Part shown: piece by piece, positions 52,313-61,987 of the stretch
Numbering within the stretch: the first letter of the stretch is position 1
How the letters are laid out: each line of letters opens with the position of its first letter
Source: Gaiellasilicea sp963705515
GTDB taxonomy: Bacteria > Actinomycetota > Thermoleophilia > Gaiellales > Gaiellaceae
Length of the DNA: 64,000 bases
Direction: 5' to 3'
Assembly: GCA_963705515.1 (NCBI GenBank)
Contig: CAVPJV010000002.1
Coordinates: forward strand, 124,001 to 188,000
Made by a program: the position numbers and the translations under genes
The notes under the pieces: model-generated
The model's input: the letters and a program-made list of their open reading frames with translations, nothing else
What the model was told of the DNA's origin: nothing
Database searches by the model: none

Positions 52313-52696
52313 TTACTCGCGGCCGCAGGCCTGGAGGATCGTCGCGACGAGCTCGTCGAACGCCTCCGACTTCGTCACGAACGCGGTCGCGCCGGCCTCG
52401 AGCGCCGCCGCCCGCGAGAGGCCGTCGGTGTGACCGCTGAGCGCGATCACACACGGAGCGTGGTCGAGCGCGAGCAGGCGCCGCGTCGCCGCCGGGCCGT
52501 CGAGCACCGGCATCGACATGTCCATCAGGACGACGTCGGCCTCGGTGCTCTTCGCCGCCTTGACGGCTTCCCGGCCCGTCGCCGCCGTCCCGACGACCTC
52601 GAAGCGACCGTCCTGCCCGAGCACCGTCGTCAGCGCGTGCGTGAAGATCTGATGGTCGTCCACCACGAGCACGCGGATCGGGTGTCCCCCCTCCAT
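52313..52696 (-). CDS. Stand-alone response-regulator receiver protein
   Basis: A 127-residue receiver domain without output domain. It shows IRVLVVDDHQIF (acidic pair D13, D14), the phosphorylation site D59 in VVLMDMSMPV, the switch Ser in IALSGHTD and Lys in AFVTKSEAF. ATG 52696 is the formal start but lies in the loop of a strong hairpin. The GTG at V9 behind GGAGGGGGG could be used instead, giving a start at IR-VLVVDD. No histidine kinase is in the window. It ends two bases from the end of the last TolB-like gene (convergent). Confidence 0.85.
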   Translation of the reverse strand: MEGGHPIRVLVVDDHQIFTHALTTVLGQDGRFEVVGTAATGREAVKAAKSTEADVVLMDMSMPVLDGPAATRRLLALDHAPCVIALSGHTDGLSRAAALEAGATAFVTKSEAFDELVATILQACGRE

Positions 52697-52709
52697 AGGA
52701 AGGGGGGAC
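52684..52709 (-). promoter_or_regulatory. 9-bp GC hairpin enclosing the receiver-gene start codon
   Basis: GTCCCCCCT (52684-52692) and AGGGGGGAC (52701-52709) are perfect 9-bp inverted arms around CCATAGGA, whose CAT is the minus-strand ATG of the receiver gene. It lies just after the aceA stop (52721). It could stop transcription after aceA or hide the start codon of the receiver gene. No T-run follows, so the second reading is at least as likely. Confidence 0.5.
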
Positions 52710-52720
52710 TATGTCAAGCC

Positions 52721-54031
<1,311 letters not shown>

Positions 54032-54118
54032 GGCGCGTCCCCTCGCGTCGTGGAGCAGATTTCGTCTCACCGTGCCCGCTCCGGCGCTATACGACAAATC
54101 GAACCTCTGGATCCATCC

Positions 54119-54137
54119 GATAAACCGCGTTAATATC
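54119..54137. promoter_or_regulatory. LysR-type box GATA-N11-TATC between aceA and lysR gene
   Basis: GATA (54119-54122) and TATC (54134-54137) are inverted and 11 bases apart, the classical T-N11-A form of LysR-type binding sites. It lies 5 bases before the LysR ATG (54143) and about 90 bases before the aceA start. The regulator could thus repress itself and activate aceA. Confidence 0.6.
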
Positions 54138-54142
54138 TGACG

Positions 54143-55036
54143 ATGCTGCTCTCCCAGATCGAGGCGTTCCTCACCGTCGCGGAGCGCAGGTCGGTCTCGT
54201 CCGCGGCGGCCGTCCTCTACGTGACGCAGCCGGCGCTGACGACGCGGATCAAGAAGCTCGAGCGTGAGCTCGGGGTCGAGCTCTTCGTCCGTACGGCCCG
54301 TGGAATGCGCCTGACGGCGGAGGGCCGCGCGTTCCGGCCACACGCCCAGCGCGCGCTGCAGTCGCTCGCCAGCGGCCGGGAGCTCCTGCGCGAGCTGCGC
54401 GAGGGCAGGGTGGGGGAGCTGCTCGTCGGAGCGGCGCCGGCGATCTCGACCTACGTGCTCCCGCTCGTGCTTCGCCGCTTCCAGGCGAACTTCCCCAACG
54501 TGCACCTGATCGTCCGGACCGGCCACTCGGAGGAGGTGCTCGAGCTCGTCCTGCGCGAGCAGGTGCAGATCGGGCTCGTGCGCGAGCTGCCCCATCCGGC
54601 CGTTGTCAGCTCGCCGCTCTACGAGGACGAGATCGTGCTCGTCGTCAACCCGGAGCACCGCTTCGCCGACGAGACGACGATCGTCGTGCACGAGCTCGGA
54701 GACGAGCGGCTGATCCTCTTCGACCGCACCTCGAGCTACTTCGTCCTCACGAGCGCCTTCTTCCGCGAGGCCGGCGTCGTGCCACGTGGCGTGATGGAGC
54801 TCGACAACGTCGACGCGACGAAGAAGATGGTCGAGCATGGGCTCGGGATCGCGTTCCTTCCCTACACCGCCGTCCGCGAGGAGCTCGCGTCCGGCGCGCT
54901 CCGAGAGGTCGCGATCAAGGGCTATGAGCCGGTGCGGCGGCCGATCGTGGCACTGCGCCGGCGCGACGCGGTCGTCCCCGAGGATCTCGTCGAGGGGCTG
55001 CTCGCGTCGGTGTTGCGGGACGAGCTCGAGCGCTAG
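54143..55036 (+). CDS. LysR family transcriptional regulator, probable aceA regulator
   Basis: A 297-residue LysR regulator. The N-terminal winged helix (MLLSQIEAFLTVAERRSVSS, AAAVLYVTQPALTTRIKKLE) is followed by a linker and the two-lobed effector domain (about 90-297: ELLVGAAPAISTYVLP, PLYEDEIVLVVNPEHRF, KKMVEHGLGIAFLPYTAV). It is divergent from aceA with a 111-bp gap holding a LysR-type box. It most likely controls isocitrate lyase, perhaps sensing a C2 or glyoxylate-cycle metabolite. ATG 54143 is the start. Confidence 0.92.
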   Translation: MLLSQIEAFLTVAERRSVSSAAAVLYVTQPALTTRIKKLERELGVELFVRTARGMRLTAEGRAFRPHAQRALQSLASGRELLRELREGRVGELLVGAAPAISTYVLPLVLRRFQANFPNVHLIVRTGHSEEVLELVLREQVQIGLVRELPHPAVVSSPLYEDEIVLVVNPEHRFADETTIVVHELGDERLILFDRTSSYFVLTSAFFREAGVVPRGVMELDNVDATKKMVEHGLGIAFLPYTAVREELASGALREVAIKGYEPVRRPIVALRRRDAVVPEDLVEGLLASVLRDELER

Positions 55037-55038
55037 CG

Positions 55039-55776
55039 TTAGCGCGCCGTCCAGCCGAGGTCCATCACGACCGGGGCGCCGGTGAAGGAGCGGCCGCCGG
55101 GGCCGAGCAGGAACGCCGCCGTCTCGGCGACCTCTTCGGGCTCGAGCATCCGCTTCACAGCCTGCGGAGCGAGCAGGACATCCTCGACGACCCGCTCAGG
55201 CGCGACGCCGGTCGCCAGCGACTGCGCCTCGATCTGCGACTCGACGATCGGCGTCCGGACGTAGCCGGGACAGATCGCGGACGCCGAGATCCCGTGCTCC
55301 GCGCCTTCGAGCGCGAGCACCTTCACGAGCCCGAGCAGGCCGTGCTTGGCGGCGACGTAGCCCGCCTTGTACGGCGATGCGACCAGGCCGTGCACGGATG
55401 CGACCGCGAGGAAGCGGCCGTCGCCGGACTCGCGGAGCGCAGCCCAGGCGTAGCGGGCGAGCAGGAACGGGCTCGTCAGCAGGACCGCGAGCAGCGCGTC
55501 CCAGCGCTCCTCGGGGAACTCTTCGATCGGCGCGACGTGCTGGAAGCCGGCACATGCGACGACGACGTCGAGCCCGCCGAGGCGCTCGACCGCGGCGTCG
55601 ACGGCGGCGCGGTTGCCCGCCTGCGTCGAAAGGTCGGCCTCGAACGGCTCGCCTGGGCCGTCCGGATCCGGGTGCAGGTCGACCGCCAGCACCGCGGCGC
55701 CGTCCGCGTTCAACCGTGCCGCGATCGCGCGGCCGATGCCGCTGCCCGCACCCGTGACGAGAGCCCTGCGCTGCAC
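55039..55776 (-). CDS. Short-chain dehydrogenase, 3-hydroxybutyrate-dehydrogenase-like
   Basis: A 245-residue SDR. It has the NAD loop TGAGSGIG, the catalytic Ser in VASVHGLVASPYKAGY with Tyr and Lys in YVAAKHG, then LALEGAEHGISASAICPGYVRTPIVESQI. The latter segment and the SPYKAGYVAAKHG block are typical of D-3-hydroxybutyrate dehydrogenase, which links polyhydroxybutyrate or ketone bodies to acetoacetate. GTG 55776 is the start. It sits near aceA; both use C2/C4 carbon. Assignment to this exact substrate is likely but not certain. Confidence 0.85.
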   Translation of the reverse strand: MQRRALVTGAGSGIGRAIAARLNADGAAVLAVDLHPDPDGPGEPFEADLSTQAGNRAAVDAAVERLGGLDVVVACAGFQHVAPIEEFPEERWDALLAVLLTSPFLLARYAWAALRESGDGRFLAVASVHGLVASPYKAGYVAAKHGLLGLVKVLALEGAEHGISASAICPGYVRTPIVESQIEAQSLATGVAPERVVEDVLLAPQAVKRMLEPEEVAETAAFLLGPGGRSFTGAPVVMDLGWTAR

Positions 55777-55800
55777 GTGGGGGACGTTAACGCGTGCGCG

Positions 55801-56637
55801 TCAGGCGTCTTGGCCCGGCGGCGTCAGGATCAGGACGGGGCTGCCGTCCGGCGACGCCTGCACCTCAGCCGAGTACGTCCGCGTCCGGGTCAGGCGCAGG
55901 ATCTGGCCCTCCTCGAGCGAGCTCAGGCCGCCGACCTTCGGCTTCGCGGTCGGGAGCAGCGAGCCGAGCGGCCGGGCGAGCTCGTCGGTCACGTCGCCTC
56001 GGCGCAGGAAGACTGTGCTCTGGCTCTTCGCCTCCGGAGGCATGAAGACGACCACCGAGTCGATGCTGTCGACGTACTTGAGCGTGTAGAGAGAGAGCTC
56101 GAGGGCCTGGCGCCGCAGCAGCGTCTGCTGCTCGGCCGAGACCTTCGACCCGACCTCGCACTGCTCCTTCGAGCGCGTCCCGCAGAGCCCGAACGAGACG
56201 ACGGCGTTGCCGGGGTAGACGGCGATGTCGTCCTCCTCCGCGAGCCCCTTCGACGTGTCGGGGCGGACGAACACCGCGCGCACCGGCACCTCACCCTGCG
56301 GCGTCGGCACCGAGAGCGGGCCGGCAAGGCTGACCGTCAGCTGCGCCCCCTGCGCGGTGCGGTACGCCTTCGGGATCCGGTCGGCGATCTGGCGCACCTT
56401 TGCCATCGTGCTGCCCTTCGGCTGCCAGGCCGACCAGGCCGGGTCGGCCGGCTGGTCGCCCTCGCTCGCGAGCACGATGAACGAGCCGACGCCGGCGCCG
56501 ACGACGACGGCGAGGGAGATGTAGATGAGGCCGAAGCGGAGGCGGTAGGAGCTTTGGCGTGCGCGCTCTTGGCGGTTCGGGACGAGCACGAGCTCCAGCT
56601 CGGGCTTCGGAGCGTCGGGGGTCACATCGTCGGCCAT
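55801..56637 (-). CDS. Single-pass membrane protein, partner of the FtsH-like protease
   Basis: A 278-residue protein that I cannot place in a family. A cytoplasmic N-terminal tail of about 33 residues (ELELVLVPNRQERARQ) is followed by one membrane helix (FGLIYISLAVVVGAGVGSFIVLA), so most of the chain lies outside. That part has alternating strands and two Cys (FGLCGTRSKEQCEVG). ATG 56637 lies 16 bp inside the end of the FtsH-like gene, so the two are co-translated. By analogy with HflK/C or other FtsH partners it may present or restrain substrates, which is inference. Confidence 0.7.
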   Translation of the reverse strand: MADDVTPDAPKPELELVLVPNRQERARQSSYRLRFGLIYISLAVVVGAGVGSFIVLASEGDQPADPAWSAWQPKGSTMAKVRQIADRIPKAYRTAQGAQLTVSLAGPLSVPTPQGEVPVRAVFVRPDTSKGLAEEDDIAVYPGNAVVSFGLCGTRSKEQCEVGSKVSAEQQTLLRRQALELSLYTLKYVDSIDSVVVFMPPEAKSQSTVFLRRGDVTDELARPLGSLLPTAKPKVGGLSSLEEGQILRLTRTRTYSAEVQASPDGSPVLILTPPGQDA

Positions 56638-59016
56638 GCGTCCTCGTTCGCGTAGTCGATCTCGGGCATCTTCAGCTTGGCGCCGTCGAGGATCTCGAGC
56701 AGCTCGTCGCCGAACACTTCCCGTCGCACGACCAGCTCGTCGGCGATCTTCTCGACCGCGTCCTTGTTGTGGACGACGAGGTTGTACGCCGACACGTACG
56801 CCTGGCCGAGGATCTGGGCGGCGAGCGCGCGCTTGTCGCCGTCCGAGAGCACGCCGGCGATCGGGTTCTCGGTGAACGGGCCGCCGCCGCTCGTCCGGTT
56901 CATGATCTGGAGCCCGATCGACTCGAAGCGCTTGAGGACGCGGGTGCGCGCCTCGTCGTCGCTCTCGTCGTCGCGCGGCGTCACGGTGAAGGGCTCCGGG
57001 CCCATCGCCGACGCCCCGACCATCCAGGCGGCCTGCGCCGTCGCCGACTGGACGTCGCCGCCGACGCCGTTCGAGTTCTCGCCGTAGAAGACGCGCTCCG
57101 CCGCCATCGCGCCGAGCGCCCAGACGAGCCGCGCCATCTCGTCGCTGCGGAAGCGGCTGAACCGCTCCTCCTTCTCGAGCGCCTGATGGTGGCCGAGCGA
57201 GCCGCCCCGCATCTTGATCGAGAGACGCGTCGACTCGGCGCCCTGCATGAAGACGTGACCGGCGGCGGCGTGGCCCGCCTCGTGGATCGCCACCGCCTTC
57301 GTCTCCGAGGCGATGTACTCGATCCCGACGGCGGTGCCCGACTCGACCGTCGTCATCGCCTCGACGAGGTCAGCCCAGGCGAAGCGGGCGCGGCCGTCGT
57401 GATGCGCGAGCGTCAGCGCCATCGAGCAGACCTGGTCGATCATCGCCGGCGAGTAGCCGTTCGTGATCCGGGCGATCTCGTCGCGCCGCTTCGGCGTGTC
57501 GAGGTCGGGCTCGTGTGCCACGCGCGTGATGTAGAGGTCGAACACGTCGAGCCGGTCCTGCTTCGTCGGCGTCCGGAACCAGACGTGGCGGCCCATCCGG
57601 CCCGGCCGGATCAGCGCCGGATCGAGGCGGTCGATCGGCACGTTCGTGGCGCCGATGAAGTAGATCTGGTCGCCGCGCGGGCCGGGCGGCGGCAGCCGCA
57701 GCGGGATCTTGCCGAGCCGCCGCGGGACGATGTACGTCGCGTCGAGGAACGTGTTCAGGCGGTTCGTCGTCACCCGCTTCGTGAACGGCGGGTTGTCGAT
57801 CCCGTCCATGACGACGAGCAGCTGGTTCAACGCGAGCTGGCCCATCCCGCCCATGCCGGGGAAGGTGAAGTTGAGCAGGCTCGAGAGTCGGGTGTGCAGC
57901 CCGGACGGGGCGGGCCGGTCGGGGGCGCGGTGCTCGAACAGCCGCTCGCGCCAGCGGCGCGTCTCGAGGATCAGGTCGCCGCTCTGGTTGAGCGCTCCGT
58001 GCGGGCCGAAGAAGAGGTGATCGCTGATGTCGGCCGGCGCGAATCCTCCGGCCGGGGCGCCGCCGCCGAGCGCCTGCCGGCGCATCCCGACCGCGTCGAT
58101 CTCGTCGATGAAGACGATGCACTGGCCGCCCCACTTGCGCGCGAGCCGCTTCGCCTTCCAGGCGAGGAAGCGGACGATGATCGCGTCGATTCCGATGAAG
58201 GTCTGGGCGAAGCCGGAGCCCGGGATCGAGACGAACGGTGAGTTGAAGCCCGTCGCGATCGCCTTCGCGAGCATCGTCTTGCCCGTGCCGGGCGCGCCGA
58301 CGAAGAGCAGGCCGCGCTCGCGCTTGCCGCCGGCGCGCTCGAAGGCCTCGCCCGACTGCCAGAGCGTGACGACGCGCCGCACCTCCTCCTTCGCCTCTTC
58401 CTGGCCGCGGACGTCGGCGAGCTTGACGCCCCACTGCGCGTCGCCCGGCTCGAAGCCGCGGATCTGCGAGATGCCCATGATCAGCATCGGGCCCATGAAG
58501 ATCGCGAAGTTGGCGATGAAGAGGAAGAAGACGAAGACGACCTGCACCCAGAGCGCCGGCGTCGTGATGACCTCGCCGATCTTCTCGAAGATGAAGCCGA
58601 CCGTGCCCCACCACGTACCGCCGTGGAAGAGCCAGACGATCGTGTTGATCGTGATCAGGACGAGCGCGAGCCGCCACTTCTTGCGCCAGTACCAGGCGCG
58701 GCGGCGGCCCATGATGTCCTCCTCGCGCAGCTGCTGGCTGTCGGCTCCGAAGAGGCTCGGCCAGGGGATCATGCGGCGGAAGAGGAGGTCGGCGAAGCCG
58801 CGGAAGACGATCACGACGCCGAGCGGTTGCGAGCAGCGACCAGTACCACGCCCAGCCGTTGTGCTGGTTGAACCAGATGTAGAGCGCGGGGCTCGTCAGG
58901 AGGGCGACGATCGTGGCGGCGCGGGTGAGCGTGCGCCACTGGTCGGCGAGCTCGGTCGACGGGGCCTGGTCGCGCGCGAGCGGCGAGGGGCCGATCGTCG
59001 GTTCCGCGGTCGCCAT
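56622..59016 (-). CDS. FtsH-like AAA+ membrane metalloprotease with two insertions, one-base frameshift
   Basis: Repaired, this codes for about 797 residues. From ATG 59016 it reads one membrane helix (TIVALLTSPALYIWFNQ). An extra base at 58827-58828 then shifts the frame, which continues as VIVFRGFADLLFRRM with two further helices. The AAA module has Walker A GAPGTGKT (about 240-247), Walker B IVFIDEIDAVG and GRMGR arginine finger region. The protease domain has HEAGH (578-582) and the third ligand in the NGVGGDVQSAT region. Compared with FtsH, about 70 residues are inserted after RRQALGGG and about 40 after VMDGID. A shorter start at GTG 58814 would lose only the first helix. Confidence 0.85.
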
Positions 59017-59029
59017 TGCCTGATTAGAC

Positions 59030-59048
59030 CCGATCGAGTTGGGATCGG
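59030..59048. promoter_or_regulatory. Inverted repeat between ftsH-like and M48 genes
   Basis: CCGATC (59030-59035) and GATCGG (59043-59048) are perfect 6-bp arms with a 7-base spacer, in the 75-bp gap between the divergent FtsH-like and M48 protease genes. The gap is comparatively AT-rich and must hold promoters for both; this repeat could be a shared operator. Confidence 0.4.
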
Positions 59049-59091
59049 TTGTTAGCGGCGTATTAAGCGATCGTTGCTACAAACCCGTGCT

Positions 59092-60213
59092 GTGATCGAC
59101 CCGGACGCCGCACGCCGGTACCACGATCCGCGCTACCGCGCGATCCTCGCCGACGTCGCGCTCGGGCTCGCGTTCCTCGCGCTCGTCGCGTTCACGGCGC
59201 CGGGACATGCGCTCGCCGGGGTCGTCGACCCCCTGCCCGAGGCGCTCGGCGCGTTCGTCCTCGGCGCGCTCCTCGTCGTCCTCTCGGCGCTCGTGCGGCT
59301 GCCGCTCTCGATCTGGCTCGGGCTCACGCACGAGCGCGCGTTCGGCTTCTCGCGCCAGTCGGGCCGGGAGTACGCGCTCGACCGCGTCAAGGGGATCGGG
59401 ATCGGCGCGCTACTGACCGGACTGGGCATGGCCGGGCTCGTGGGGGCGGCGGTGGTCTTCCCGGCGTCGTGGCCGGTCGTCGCGGCGATCGGAGCCGCGC
59501 TGCTCGTGCTGCTGCTCAGCTTCGTCGCGCCGGTCGTGCTCGAGCCCGTCTTCAACAAGTTCCGCCCGCTCGAGGACGCGGAGCTGCGGTCGGCGGTGCT
59601 GCAGCTTGCGGACGACGCGGGCGTGCCCGTGCGCGAGGTGCTCGTCGCGGACGCGAGCAAGCGGACGACGAAGCTGAACGCGTATGTCTCGGGGCTCGGA
59701 GCGACTCGGCGCGTCGTTCTCTACGACACGCTCGTCGAGTCCGCGACGACGCCCGAGGTGCTGACCGTCGTCGCGCACGAGCTCGGCCACCGCCGCTACC
59801 GCCACGTCGCGCTCGGGACTGCGCTCGCGATGCTCGGCACCGCCGCGTTCGTCGTCGTCCTCTGGGCGCTGCTCCAGGACGACGGCGTTCTGGACGCGAT
59901 CGACGCGACCGGCGCGGGCGACGCGCGCGTCGTGCCCTTCGTCCTTCTCCTCGGCTCGGTGCTCGGGCTCCTGCTCGCGCCGCTGCAGGCGGCGCTGTCG
60001 CGCAGCTGGGAGTACGCGTGCGACCGCTTCGCCGTCGAGCAGACCGGCGACCTGACCGCGTTCGAGTCGGCGTTCAGCCGCCTCTCCGATGCGAACCTGC
60101 CCGACCCCTCGCCGCCGCGGCTCGCCTATCTCTGGCTCTTCTCGCACCCGACCGTGCCGGAGCGGCTGGAGGCGGCGCGACGTGCCGCACGGTCGATTAC
60201 GGTGCCCGCATGA
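59092..60213 (+). CDS. M48 family membrane metalloprotease (Ste24/HtpX-like)
   Basis: A 373-residue protein with several membrane helices before and after the catalytic site. Zinc motif HELGH lies at residues 229-233 (TVVAHELGHRRYRH) with the third ligand in SWEYACDRFA. NKFRPLEDAELRSAVLQLA and DASKRTTKLNAYVSGLG are family landmarks of Ste24-type CAAX proteases. GTG 59092 is preferred; TTG 59074 in frame is possible. The stop overlaps the cyclophilin ATG. Being divergent to an FtsH-like protease suggests a shared membrane-quality role. Confidence 0.9.
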   Translation: MIDPDAARRYHDPRYRAILADVALGLAFLALVAFTAPGHALAGVVDPLPEALGAFVLGALLVVLSALVRLPLSIWLGLTHERAFGFSRQSGREYALDRVKGIGIGALLTGLGMAGLVGAAVVFPASWPVVAAIGAALLVLLLSFVAPVVLEPVFNKFRPLEDAELRSAVLQLADDAGVPVREVLVADASKRTTKLNAYVSGLGATRRVVLYDTLVESATTPEVLTVVAHELGHRRYRHVALGTALAMLGTAAFVVVLWALLQDDGVLDAIDATGAGDARVVPFVLLLGSVLGLLLAPLQAALSRSWEYACDRFAVEQTGDLTAFESAFSRLSDANLPDPSPPRLAYLWLFSHPTVPERLEAARRAARSITVPA

Positions 60214-60665
60214 CCAAAGCCACACTGCATACCAGCGAAGGACCGATCGAGATCGAGCTCTACCCGAACGAGGCGCCGAAGACGGTCGAGAACTTCACCA
60301 AGCTCGCCGGCGAGGGCTACTACGACGGGCTGATCTTCCACCGGGTCATTCCCGACTTCATGATCCAGGGCGGCTGCCCGGAGGGCACCGGCACGGGCGG
60401 TCCCGGCTACCAGTTCGAGGACGAGTTCAACGAGCACAAGGTCGCGCGTGGCGCGCTCGCGATGGCGAACGCGGGGCCGAACACGAACGGGAGCCAGTTC
60501 TTCATCGTCACGACCGACGCGGCGCCGTGGCTCGACGGCAAGCACACCGTCTTCGGCAAGGTGACGAGCGGCCAGGACGTCGCCGAGGCGATCTCGGCGG
60601 TGGAGCGGGATGGCCGCGACAAGCCGGTCACCCCGGTCACGATCGACCGGGTAGAGCTGACTTAG
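60210..60665 (+). CDS. Peptidyl-prolyl cis-trans isomerase (cyclophilin type)
   Basis: A 151-residue cytoplasmic cyclophilin. It shows IEIELYPNEAPKTVENFTKLA, FHRVIPDFMIQGG with the catalytic Arg, GALAMANAGPNTNGSQFFI and LDGKHTVFGKV. No signal peptide is present. ATG 60210 overlaps the M48 stop as ATGA. The last codons are ACT TAG, and the TAG belongs to a palindromic repeat (60659-60685). Confidence 0.95.
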   Translation: MTKATLHTSEGPIEIELYPNEAPKTVENFTKLAGEGYYDGLIFHRVIPDFMIQGGCPEGTGTGGPGYQFEDEFNEHKVARGALAMANAGPNTNGSQFFIVTTDAAPWLDGKHTVFGKVTSGQDVAEAISAVERDGRDKPVTPVTIDRVELT

Positions 60666-60685
60666 TGTCTATCAGACACTAAGTC
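60659..60685. repeat. Palindromic repeat copy 1 (12+3+12 bp)
   Basis: The arms GACTTAGTGTCT and AGACACTAAGTC are perfect inverted 12-mers around ATC. A 20-bp core, GTGTCTATCAGACACTAAGT (60665-60684), recurs at 60723-60742. It covers the cyclophilin stop codon and could fold into a strong hairpin in either direction, serving as a bidirectional terminator. The form resembles REP elements. Confidence 0.8.
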
Positions 60686-60721
60686 GCCGTCCCTCGCACG
60701 CCACGGCGGCCGCGAGGAGCT

Positions 60722-60743
60722 TGTGTCTATCAGACACTAAGTT
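60722..60743. repeat. Palindromic repeat copy 2
   Basis: It is the second copy of the 20-bp core, 58 bp downstream of the first and in the same orientation. Here the perfect arms are GTGTCT/AGACAC (60723-60737), since the left flank differs. It contains the TAG stop (60739-60737) of the minus-strand DUF4032 gene. Confidence 0.8.
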
Positions 60744-61987
60744 TCGTCGTTCTCTGCCACGGCGCCCGGCTCGAGCACGGCCCGCTCGTCGGGCGCATGG
60801 CGGAGGACGTCGGCGACGTAGGCGGCGACGGCGGGCATCAGGCCGACGTCCTCGTCCGCCTCCTGGGAGAGGAACCAGCGGTGCTCGAGCGCCTCGTGGA
60901 AGACCTCGGCCGCATCGCGCTTGCCCCAGAGCTCTGACGGGATCGCGGCGACCGCGGGCTCGAACACCTCCGAGAGCCAGCGATGCACCGCCACCGTCTC
61001 GGGGACGGGACGGCCCTCCTTGCGGTCGAGCTCGGCCCGGTAGCGGGCGAGGTCGTTCAGGAGGCGGCGCGCCTGGTTCTCCTGCGCGTTCAGCCCGGTC
61101 AGGGCGTGCAGCCGCCGCCGGTGGTGCCCCGGCTCGACGACGCGTGGGTTCAGTCGCAGCCGGTAGCCGTCGTCACCGGCGACGAGCTCGAGCTCCTCGA
61201 CGTCGAAGCCGAGCTCGTTCAGCCGGTGCAGCCGGTCGTCGATCTTGTAGCGCGTGTCGTCGGCGAAGAGCTCGTCGCGCAGCAGTTCGTCCCAGAGCGA
61301 CTCGTAGCGTGCGACGAGGTCGGCGGCCGTCTCCTCCGGTAGCAGCTCGCCTTCACGGCCGAGCTCGGCTTCCACGTCCGCGAGCTCGCCCGCGACGTTC
61401 TCCTCCGCGATCACGAGGTCGTGGCGGCGCTGCCCGTCGGAGAGGTGCGGATGCAGCTCGCCTGTCTCGGCGTCGACGAGGTACGCGGCGAGCGCGCCGG
61501 CATCGCGGCGGAAGAGCGTGTTCGAGAGCGAGCAGTCGCCCCAGAAGAACCCGCCGAGGTGCAGGCGGACGAGGAGCTCTGCGCCCGCGTCGAGCAGCCG
61601 CCGGCGCAGGTCGGGGACGCTGCCGCGCGCGAAGAGGGTCCGGAACGGGAGTGAGTAGTCGAGGTGGCGGGTGATCAGGATCGCGTCGAGGTCGCCGCCG
61701 CGGTCCGACACGACACCGACCGCATCGACCACCGGCATCTCGTCGGCGGCGAGGGCGCGCAGCAGCCGGTACTCGCGACGGGCCAGCTCGAGCGGCAGCT
61801 CCTTGAGGGCGTACAGCTTCGGCCCCTGCGCGCCCTCGTACTCGACGAAGCGAACGACGTGGCGGTGGATCCCGCGGACGACCTCGACGAGCCGTGCGTG
61901 CTTCCACTCCTCGAGCGGCTCGTCCCAGGGCAGGTCGAGGAAGTCCGGGTGCCCCGTGCGCGCGATCAGCTGCAGGCGAGCGGGCAT
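60737..61987 (-). CDS. DUF4032 protein with LPS-kinase-like domain
   Basis: This 416-residue protein combines an N-terminal kinase-like module with a C-terminal DUF4032-type region, as found in actinobacteria. The module has LYALKELPLELARREYRLLRAL with an ATP-lysine-like K, ILITRHLDYS as hinge, LHLGGFFWGDCSLSNTLF as catalytic loop and AYLVDAETGEL as the metal-Asp loop. The order matches RIO/LPS kinases, and Asp and Asn of the loop are present, so activity is possible. ATG 61987 directly follows the GH15-like stop with no gap. The substrate is unknown. Confidence 0.82.
   Translation of the reverse strand: MPARLQLIARTGHPDFLDLPWDEPLEEWKHARLVEVVRGIHRHVVRFVEYEGAQGPKLYALKELPLELARREYRLLRALAADEMPVVDAVGVVSDRGGDLDAILITRHLDYSLPFRTLFARGSVPDLRRRLLDAGAELLVRLHLGGFFWGDCSLSNTLFRRDAGALAAYLVDAETGELHPHLSDGQRRHDLVIAEENVAGELADVEAELGREGELLPEETAADLVARYESLWDELLRDELFADDTRYKIDDRLHRLNELGFDVEELELVAGDDGYRLRLNPRVVEPGHHRRRLHALTGLNAQENQARRLLNDLARYRAELDRKEGRPVPETVAVHRWLSEVFEPAVAAIPSELWGKRDAAEVFHEALEHRWFLSQEADEDVGLMPAVAAYVADVLRHAPDERAVLEPGAVAENDET

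Noticed and set aside
54032..54838. Extension of the isocitrate-lyase frame upstream of ATG 54031
   Set aside because: It overlaps the LysR gene on the other strand, while ATG 54031 gives the normal AceA N terminus.
60659..60743. CRISPR-like repeat pair
   Set aside because: There are only two copies, the unit is palindromic, and no cas genes are present.
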